From Chromatium okenii (GTDB lineage Bacteria; Pseudomonadota; Gammaproteobacteria; Chromatiales; Chromatiaceae), in the NCBI RefSeq assembly GCF_016583745.1, contig NZ_NRRQ01000018.1, positions 1 through 59,652 on the forward strand: 59,652 bases of DNA, read 5' to 3'. A program made the position numbers and the translations under genes. Below, one piece after another: positions 54,520 to 59,652 of the stretch. The stretch's first letter is position 1, and the number at the start of each line of letters is the position of its first letter. The notes beneath the pieces were generated by a model. The model was given only the letters and a program-made list of their open reading frames with translations, had not been told where the DNA came from and made no database searches.

Positions 54520-56880
54520 TTAAACACGTTTCCGGCGTTGTGGTTTTTGCGGCGCAAGCGGCGCAGTGAGTTGTTGATACCGCTCGAATAGAAAAGCCAC
54601 GCGCTCGGCATCGCCACTGAACTTCTGTTTAGAATAGACCGCATCAACGGCTGCATCCACTTGGCGATGTGCTTTGACTAATTCAACCGGCATCGTTAAT
54701 GGATCATAAAGCGCGGCAAGTGACGCATTCGGCGCTTGCGCACGCGCATCTAATACTGCTTGCGCCGCCTGTCCTATTGTATTGCGCTGTTGACCAGTGA
54801 TTTTTTCCGGCCACGGGAAATTGTTATAAACGATGCTCGCGGAGTAGCGATAATCACTTTTTAGGCGACCGCATACAGTGCGCATCCACGCCATGTGCAT
54901 TGCCGAAGTTAAAACGCCAAAATGATAAAGCGTTGCATGAGGAACAATAAGTGCTGCATCGCTAACGACTGTTTGTGAATCAACAAATCCCAAAGGAATA
55001 TAATGTCTTCGCTCAGATGACACTCTTGGAATAACAAGATAATCAGAATCAGGATGAGAAATAAACGCAAAAAGATTTGGCGTTGCTGCGAGTTGTCGGG
55101 TTACGAGCCTTTTACTAGATAAGCGGAATTTTCTGATTAACTCAAGTCTGCGCATTATCGTAGGAAACCGATGCAACTCTTCCGGTTTAGCGTCTTTCAA
55201 CCACAGACACCATCTTTCGCCACCGTTCAGAAATTCTTCCGCCCCTAAAAATAATCTTAAAAACTGCTCCGCTGTTGGGTTTTCCGTTAAAAACTGTTTT
55301 TTCTCAGCGGCAGAAAAAATAAAATTGCCATCGTCAATGGGTTGATTTCCAAAACACATTTCTGGAACGTCGCAAATTGGTTTACTGCGTTTATTAACCA
55401 CAATATCGGCTGCATTGATAAGATAAGGGTTGATATTGTTTTTTACCTTAGTTTCTGTTGCTTCAGATTGCGCTGTTTCGTAATCAAACAGCGACTTATT
55501 CGCCACATCACGCACCGCAAAGCCAATAATCACACAATGCACTGCTGCTTTACCTTTTGCCTCACTTGACCATTGAAACGTGCGATGCGCAAAATGAATT
55601 TTAACGCCGCGTTTTAATAAATCTGACCATAACACGCCAACTTGTTCGCCTTGGGTGATTGAATTGGTTGCAACAAACGCGGTTTTAATCTCTGGATTAT
55701 CTGTCATGTAATCCGTCGCTTGACGATACCAAGCGGAAACAAAATCGAGAATGCCCGCGCCTTTTACCGCGTGAAAAATACTAGCAACCTCTGCACGTTG
55801 GGAATCACTCATATATTTTGAGCCAACAAACGGCGGATTCCCTAAAATATAATTTAATCCTGATGGCGGCACCAGCTCGCGCCAATCAATTTGTAGCGCA
55901 TTGCCATGACGAATTGTTGCGGAATGGGTGAGCGGAATCCGCAAATAGTTTTTGCCGAATTCCTGAGAAGCCACTTGATTCATCTGATGATCGGTGAGCC
56001 ACAATGCTGTTTGCGCAATCTGTGCCGGAAATTCCTCAATTTCAATCCCATAAAACTGATTCACATTGCACAGAATGTTAAACTCACCCACGCCAATTGA
56101 TAAATCTTTAGACGCTCCAAACAGTGCCCGCAACACCTCCAATTCAAGCAACCGTAATTCCCGATAGACAATGACCAGAAAATTGCCGCAGCCGCAAGCG
56201 GGATCAAGGAATTTTAAGCTGGCGAGCTTTTCCTGAAATGCAAACAAATTGGTTTTGCTCTGCCGTTTCACGCGCTCAAATTCAGCTCGTAGTTCATCTA
56301 AAAATAACGGTTTAATCAATTTTAAGATATTGGTTTCCGAGGTGTAATGTGCGCCCAGATGGCGGCGGTTTTTAGTATCCATCACCGCTTGAAATAACGC
56401 GCCAAAGATCGCAGGTGAAATCCGCCCCCAATCCAAAGCGCAACCTTCCAATAATAGATTGCGCATTTCCCGATCAAAGGCAGCAGTCGGTAAATGCTCG
56501 GCAAACAATTGACCGTTAATATAACGAAACGCAGCAAGCTGCGGATCAAGATGGGTTAAACGGTTTTCGTGCGGTGTATTCAATACTTCAAAACAATTTG
56601 CCAGCCATTGCGCCAAATCTTGCCCATCTTCAGCAGTGCGTTGCTCAATTAAATTTTGAAACTGATTCATTTCAAAAATGCCGGTGTGTTCGGCAAATAA
56701 ACAAAACACCAGCCGCACCAGATACACTTCCAACGCATGACCGACATAACCGCTGCTTTTTAATTTGTCATGCAATAAACCCATGCGCTCGGCAGCTTTT
56801 AGATTGATTGAGTCTTGATTTACCCATTCCCGCGAGAAGTGCAGAGCACGATCTTTGATTTTATTCCAAGACAGAGGCAT
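54520..56880 (-). CDS. MmeI-like adenine DNA methyltransferase, nuclease domain missing
   Basis: 786 residues. The N-terminus SWNKIKDRALHFSREW matches the start of MmeI-type IIG enzymes but jumps directly to NLKAAERMGLLHDKLKSSGY, the segment that follows the PD-(D/E)XK nuclease domain in that family. Then VFCLFAEHTGIFE, the methylase motif I FLDPACGCGNFL (224-234), motif IV NPPF (348-351, an N6-adenine type), and the target-recognition part ending VYNNFPWPE. Family members are usually above 900 residues. It should methylate but not cut. No partner nuclease is adjacent. Codon use is AT-rich compared with the core region. Confidence 0.88.
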   Translation of the reverse strand: MPLSWNKIKDRALHFSREWVNQDSINLKAAERMGLLHDKLKSSGYVGHALEVYLVRLVFCLFAEHTGIFEMNQFQNLIEQRTAEDGQDLAQWLANCFEVLNTPHENRLTHLDPQLAAFRYINGQLFAEHLPTAAFDREMRNLLLEGCALDWGRISPAIFGALFQAVMDTKNRRHLGAHYTSETNILKLIKPLFLDELRAEFERVKRQSKTNLFAFQEKLASLKFLDPACGCGNFLVIVYRELRLLELEVLRALFGASKDLSIGVGEFNILCNVNQFYGIEIEEFPAQIAQTALWLTDHQMNQVASQEFGKNYLRIPLTHSATIRHGNALQIDWRELVPPSGLNYILGNPPFVGSKYMSDSQRAEVASIFHAVKGAGILDFVSAWYRQATDYMTDNPEIKTAFVATNSITQGEQVGVLWSDLLKRGVKIHFAHRTFQWSSEAKGKAAVHCVIIGFAVRDVANKSLFDYETAQSEATETKVKNNINPYLINAADIVVNKRSKPICDVPEMCFGNQPIDDGNFIFSAAEKKQFLTENPTAEQFLRLFLGAEEFLNGGERWCLWLKDAKPEELHRFPTIMRRLELIRKFRLSSKRLVTRQLAATPNLFAFISHPDSDYLVIPRVSSERRHYIPLGFVDSQTVVSDAALIVPHATLYHFGVLTSAMHMAWMRTVCGRLKSDYRYSASIVYNNFPWPEKITGQQRNTIGQAAQAVLDARAQAPNASLAALYDPLTMPVELVKAHRQVDAAVDAVYSKQKFSGDAERVAFLFERYQQLTAPLAPQKPQRRKRV

Positions 56881-56953
56881 GAGAGACTCTTAAACACAGC
56901 AGATACTGGCATCAGTCTGATAATTGTGGCGCAAACGGTGCAACGAAGCAAAT

Positions 56954-57000
56954 AAAAACCCGCTCACCAAGTCAATTGGGAGCGGGTTTTTTATAGCGCC
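56954..57000 (-). terminator. Intrinsic terminator, copy 2 of the 47-bp repeat
   Basis: AAAAACCCGCTC-A-CCAA-GTCAA-TTGG-GAGCGGGTTTTTT then tatagcgcc, 11 bases after the PIN gene stop. Near-identical to 53513-53559; the two copies bracket the BRO-N and methyltransferase genes. Confidence 0.85.
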
Positions 57001-57010
57001 AGCCGTGCGC

Positions 57011-57628
57011 TTATTTGAGCGCATAGCTTGCGGCAGTATTCTGGGCAAACCAGTCACTATGCCGCACTTTTACCCGTGCTAAAATCTGCGCCAAGGCTTT
57101 ATCGGCAGTGTAAAGCGTGATGATGCGCTGCGGATGCAATTGCGCCAGCGCATCTAAATAAATCAGAATCGTGGCATCCATGCCATCCAATAATTTAATC
57201 TGCCCGGCGTAATGTTCAGATTTATTTTTCAGCCATTGAAACGTTGGCAAATTCACTAGTTGCGCATCATCGCTTAAATTTGCTGCCAATACATGCGGAG
57301 ATTTCTTTGTATCTGGCCACTGAAAAAACTGATGCTGGCGGATAATAAACCCTTGCATCTGTTTGATATAGGATTGATAACGGAACAACCAAAATTGAAA
57401 CTGCTCAAAATCGGCGGAAACATCCATATTTTTATGTAGCGTGACACCTAAAAACTCCGCCCACACCACATCAGGTACATAAATGCGATAATCGCCGCCT
57501 TCAATCAACTGGCGGATTTTATTGGCGCTGACGAGGCGGAAATGCGGATTATCTTGTTGAAAGCTGGGCATGTACGCCGTCAACCACTGACACAAGATAT
57601 TCGTATCAATTAAATAAATTGGTTTCAT
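57011..57628 (-). CDS. PIN-domain nuclease-like protein
   Basis: 205 residues. Acidic residues of a PIN active site appear in order: Asp in LIDTNILCQWL, Glu in VVWAEFLG, Asp in LLDGMDATILIYL, Asp in LYTADKAL. PIN proteins are metal-dependent RNases, often toxins; this one is longer than typical VapC (about 130). It overlaps the upstream gene by 4 bases (ATGA), as toxin genes overlap antitoxins, but the partner resembles no antitoxin I know. Confidence 0.82.
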   Translation of the reverse strand: MKPIYLIDTNILCQWLTAYMPSFQQDNPHFRLVSANKIRQLIEGGDYRIYVPDVVWAEFLGVTLHKNMDVSADFEQFQFWLFRYQSYIKQMQGFIIRQHQFFQWPDTKKSPHVLAANLSDDAQLVNLPTFQWLKNKSEHYAGQIKLLDGMDATILIYLDALAQLHPQRIITLYTADKALAQILARVKVRHSDWFAQNTAASYALK

Positions 57629-58251
57629 GGCGCATCATTTCCGCGTTCATCCGCAGCATCATCTATCCCGCTTGCACCTTCATCATATTCATCAAACAAA
57701 TCATCGCCATCTTCTAAACCAAAATCCTCCGGCAAAATAAGGTGCATTCGTTGCAACGCATCCGCATCTGCTAATTGAATTTCTGTTTGTCCATACCACA
57801 AACACGCTTCTTGTAAAGCACTTTGTAAATGCAGCGCCCATTGTGGCTGCATTAAATCAAGCAAGCGAAAAGGATGATGATTAGCAAGATATAAAATAGA
57901 CGGGCGCAATTCGTCGCGCCCATCGCAACACACAATGATTTGCGGGCACGGCGCGGCAGCCAGTACCTGCGCCAGCGCTTCCCGCACGCTGTTACGCGTC
58001 GAAAAAGTGTGTTGCAAGATGACGATCACGCCGTAAAGCGCCGGATTAAGCGTTGCCGCCGCGCTCAACGGTTGCGTGTCCAGCGCCCAGTCCGCGCCGA
58101 GCGCCGCCGTCATCGCCTGCCGCAGCGTCGCTTCCACGTCCGGCTCGCCGCCAAGCAACAGCAGCGTCGGCGGCGGTGGCGGCGGAATCAGCGGCATCGG
58201 CGCGGGCAATTCGCGCACCGCCGTCGTGACCCAGCGCAACAGGTGCGCCAC
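57625..58251 (-). CDS. Unrecognised protein coupled to the PIN gene; acidic tail, disturbed start
   Basis: 208 residues from a GTG at 58251. I do not recognise it. A proline run (PLIPPPPPPTLLLLGGEPDV) leads to an alpha/beta-looking core (YGVIVILQHTFSTRN, CPQIIVCCDGRDELR) and an acidic C-terminus (EDFGLEDGDDLFDEYDEG). The frame continues upstream with protein-like sequence (HTHCFAYVHKLDADPETGAD) to about 58366, where an ATG is out of frame by one base; removing one C just after it would give MSTFFAATYHAPSRP joined to the frame. The gene may therefore be longer by about 38 residues and frameshifted. Coupled to PIN by ATGA. Confidence 0.7.
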   Translation of the reverse strand: MAHLLRWVTTAVRELPAPMPLIPPPPPPTLLLLGGEPDVEATLRQAMTAALGADWALDTQPLSAAATLNPALYGVIVILQHTFSTRNSVREALAQVLAAAPCPQIIVCCDGRDELRPSILYLANHHPFRLLDLMQPQWALHLQSALQEACLWYGQTEIQLADADALQRMHLILPEDFGLEDGDDLFDEYDEGASGIDDAADERGNDAP

Positions 58252-58387
58252 GCTGTCCGCGCCGGTTTCAGGATCAGCATCGAGCTTGTGAACGTAGGCA
58301 AAACAGTGGGTGTGGGCGGCGGGGCGAGAAGGAGCGTGGTATGTGGCGGCGAAGAATGTAGAGCATAACGCGTTGATTTTAGAGTAA

Positions 58388-58634
58388 AATCACGATCATC
58401 CGCTTCTGATGGCGGATACGCTCGTGACGGGATCGGTGCATTGGATTGGCGTTGCGCCGGCGCTGCCGTTTTCGTGCGCTGCGCGACTGCGGCACCTGCA
58501 GCCGCTTCAGGACTTGCGTAGTCGCGGCAATGGAGGGTGACGACCTTCTGGTGCGATTCGCGCAGCGGCAGCGGGCGGCGACACCCGGACAGTCAGTGGT
58601 GTTTTATTTTCGTGACGAATGTTTGGGTGCGTGA
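58388..58634 (+). pseudogene. mnmA: 3' remnant of mnmA (tRNA 2-thiouridylase), frameshifted
   Basis: One frame from 58394 reads DHPLLMADTLVTGSVHWIG, then ALPFSCAARLRH; a second frame continues VVAAMEGDDLLVRFAQRQRA, ATPGQSVVFYFRDECLGA and stops at 58634. Together they follow the MnmA C-terminal domain (cf. the LHW, P-x-RC-x-K-x-RYRQ, PGQSxVFY and ECLGG features). The frame switch near 58495 and a TAA at 58385 show it is broken, and the ATP-pyrophosphatase part is absent. A functional mnmA is expected elsewhere. Confidence 0.72.
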
Positions 58635-58740
58635 TTGAAAAAACCGAAAATTTAATCACGAAAAATAAATAAAACAAAGGAAATAATTTTTTAATTTTGG
58701 GCTTGACTCCAAATTAATTTTTGATTTATCTTTGTCAACG
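58635..58740 (+). promoter_or_regulatory. AT-rich CRISPR-leader-like segment
   Basis: About 105 bases, strongly AT-rich (aaaaataaataaaacaaagg; ttaattttgggcttgact; aaattaatttttgatttat), directly before a CRISPR-type repeat. It starts with a small dyad (CGTGATT at 58630, AATCACG at 58654). This is how CRISPR leaders look, but leader function is inference. Confidence 0.45.
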
Positions 58741-58777
58741 GTTGCAACGCTAAATCCATTACAACAAGGATTGAAAC
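58741..58777 (+). CRISPR. Solitary CRISPR-type repeat (37 bp), no spacer array
   Basis: Starts GTTGCAACGCTAAATCC and ends ACAAGGATTGAAAC, with internal AATCC/GGATT pairing. The GTTGCAAC start and ATTGAAAC end are the hallmarks of 35-37-bp repeats of type I/III arrays in sulfur bacteria and cyanobacteria; the ATTGAAAC end gives the crRNA 5' handle. No second copy lies within the following 900 bases or elsewhere in the window, and no cas gene is visible. Confidence 0.65.
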
Positions 58778-58778
58778 C

Positions 58779-58922
58779 CTAATGATACGGCAATAATTCA
58801 CTCTCAAGTTCAGCAACAAATTGCTGCGCAACGGCAAGCGCCTGAACATAATCCCGTGCTCGAAATGGCGTGAGCACTTCATTCCAGCGCGGCGCAATTT
58901 GATGCAGCGGCACTATATTCAT
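58779..58922 (-). CDS. Small unknown protein
   Basis: 47 residues: MNIVPLHQIAPRWNEVLTPF, RARDYVQALAVAQQFVAELE, SELLPYH. Helical and soluble. Its ATG overlaps the stop of the upstream gene (ATGA), supporting translation; its stop lies 1 base beyond the CRISPR-type repeat. Not recognised. Confidence 0.55.
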   Translation of the reverse strand: MNIVPLHQIAPRWNEVLTPFRARDYVQALAVAQQFVAELESELLPYH

Positions 58923-59323
58923 GTTTTTTTCACTCGTAAATAATTGGCTAAATTCGTCACCGTTTCCACTCGCGTAGTCGGATTCCAATTACCAGCACCG
59001 CGAATCCAATGAATCCGCCAATTACCAGCGTTCGGATGTTGCAATAGCGATTGCACTCCCGCTTCATCCGCGCCGCCGACCACAATCACATTGCGCAGCG
59101 TTGCCAAATGCGGATCAAGTGCATGATGCAACACGCCAACTGGATTTTGCTGTAATGGCGTGACTGTGAATTTGAATTGACTTTGCAGCATCACAAAAAA
59201 CGGATTGTCATTCACCGCTCCCGTGTGTTGCGTTTGGAAAAACAAACGCGGGCGCAGATTATAAACGCTTTTAATCATTGCCGCATCAAGACAAGTGCTT
59301 AAAATTGGCACACTTTCATGCAA
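58919..59323 (-). CDS. Unknown protein upstream of the small gene
   Basis: 134 residues from a TTG at 59323, or 119 from ATG 59278. Contains YNLRPRLFFQTQHTGAV, VIVVGGADEAGVQSLL and WRIHWIRGAGNWNPTTRVET. Sequence before ATG 59278 (HESVPILSTCLDAA) looks coding, favouring the TTG or a lost upstream part. Function unknown; coupled to the 47-residue gene. Confidence 0.55.
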   Translation of the reverse strand: MHESVPILSTCLDAAMIKSVYNLRPRLFFQTQHTGAVNDNPFFVMLQSQFKFTVTPLQQNPVGVLHHALDPHLATLRNVIVVGGADEAGVQSLLQHPNAGNWRIHWIRGAGNWNPTTRVETVTNLANYLRVKKT

Positions 59324-59352
59324 AAATTCTTACACCATGTGAACTGCTGTTT

Positions 59353-59457
59353 TTATTGCGGATAAACCTCTTTTTCTAAAATGCTTACGAAATGATCAAG
59401 TGCCGCATTGACTGTCTGCACTTGCTGTTCAATGGATTTGAGAAAATTCTCATTCAT
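59353..59457 (-). CDS. Very small ORF beside the insertion sequence, possibly a truncated gene end
   Basis: 34 residues: MNENFLKSIEQQVQTVNAAL, DHFVSILEKEVYPQ. Helical, protein-like. No ribosome site precedes the ATG, and the apparent insertion-sequence end begins within a few bases, so this may be the C-terminus of a gene cut by that insertion. Confidence 0.35.
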   Translation of the reverse strand: MNENFLKSIEQQVQTVNAALDHFVSILEKEVYPQ

Positions 59458-59458
59458 T

Positions 59459-59652
59459 TGTAGGAGTTACGCAGTTGACCAAAAATAGCTTTAGAATATA
59501 GTCGATCCACCACAAAATGATTGTTAAAATCGGCGCAGCACCTTCAATCCTACTGTTGTGCCGCAATCAATTTATTCTGGCTTGGCTATACAAAGATGAA
59601 CGCTGCAAAATGTACCGAACAAGATTACATTCAGTTTTTAATCGCTACTCCG
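59459..59652 (+). mobile_element. Left end of an insertion sequence (runs off right edge)
   Basis: A segment beginning TGTAGGAGTTACGCAGTTGACC is followed 120 bases later by the start of a transposase-like gene. The ggagttacgcagttga string resembles terminal repeats of insertion sequences in cyanobacteria and sulfur bacteria. The other end is outside the window, so the repeat cannot be confirmed. Confidence 0.45.
59596..59652 (+). CDS. Transposase, N-terminal 19 residues (partial)
   Basis: MNAAKCTEQDYIQFLIATP, then the edge. The CTExDYIxFLIATP pattern is one I associate with DDE transposases of the insertion sequence proposed here; too short for a family name. Confidence 0.5.
   Translation, partial: MNAAKCTEQDYIQFLIATP

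Noticed and set aside
58446-58634. 62-codon plus-strand frame as an intact gene
   Set aside because: Its second half is the MnmA C-terminus, while the matching first half lies in another frame, so it is a broken remnant.
58741-58777. Calling a CRISPR array
   Set aside because: Only one repeat is present, so it is reported as a solitary repeat.
58691-58897. 68-codon minus-strand frame covering the CRISPR-type repeat
   Set aside because: Basic, unstructured; it overlaps the better supported 47-residue gene.

Overview
The window looks like chromosome of a gammaproteobacterium of intermediate GC. The main evidence is gene order: ndk-rlmN-pilF-rodZ-hisS-yfgM-bamB-der, sdhE-ygfX, zapD/yacG, ubiK/comM and glnK-amtB are gammaproteobacterial neighbourhoods. 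Many dispersed C-rich palindromes, an intein, a form IV RuBisCO-like protein and a lone CRISPR repeat suggest a free-living environmental lineage. The sequence alone does not fix the genus.

Layout. 1-9.1 kb: the 5' part of purL (minus, running off the left edge), a glutamine cyclotransferase, then a forward trio of GT39 glycosyltransferase, PAP2 phosphatase and a Pat-type acyl-CoA synthetase/acetyltransferase. 9.2-17.5 kb: one long minus-strand housekeeping operon from ndk down to der, covering nucleotide metabolism, rRNA/tRNA methylation, pilus assembly, cell shape, tRNA charging, outer-membrane assembly and ribosome biogenesis; ispG is missing from its usual place between rodZ and hisS. 17.7-23.7 kb: a GspE/PilB-type ATPase, an HDOD protein, sufE and an A-type Fe-S carrier, a RuBisCO-like protein and nadA. 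23.7-26.3 kb: guaB carrying a 355-residue intein at its active-site loop. 26.4-45.3 kb: mixed housekeeping genes (SWIM protein, zapD, patatin/beta-barrel protein, yacG, transglutaminase/DUF2126, haemerythrin, sdhE-ygfX, rsmA-bioF, nitrilase, Fsr-like exporter, retropepsin-like protease, DUF3422, comM, ubiK). 45.6-48.2 kb: a nitrogen-response unit (porin-glnK-amtB) behind a sigma-54-like promoter. 48.7-53.3 kb: a small protein and a minus-strand DUF29-DUF58-DUF4381-vWA-GT39 group.

53.5-59.65 kb is accessory DNA. It holds a BRO-N/T5orf172 protein with a hairpin leader and an MmeI-like methyltransferase that seems to have lost its nuclease domain; both lie between two copies of a 47-bp terminator. 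Next come a PIN-domain nuclease coupled to an unrecognised acidic-tailed protein, a frameshifted 3' remnant of mnmA, an AT-rich leader followed by one solitary 37-bp CRISPR-type repeat, three small unknown genes, and the start of an insertion sequence at the right edge.

Two repeat families run through the window. The first is a C-rich palindromic element (core cccccctttgaaaaaggggggttgggggga) found between genes and also translated in frame inside purL (twice) and at the C-terminus of bamB, always giving a PQPPFxKGGL-type peptide. The second is a heptamer-based TGACAAC repeat lying between genes, one copy of which supplies the stop codon of ygfX.
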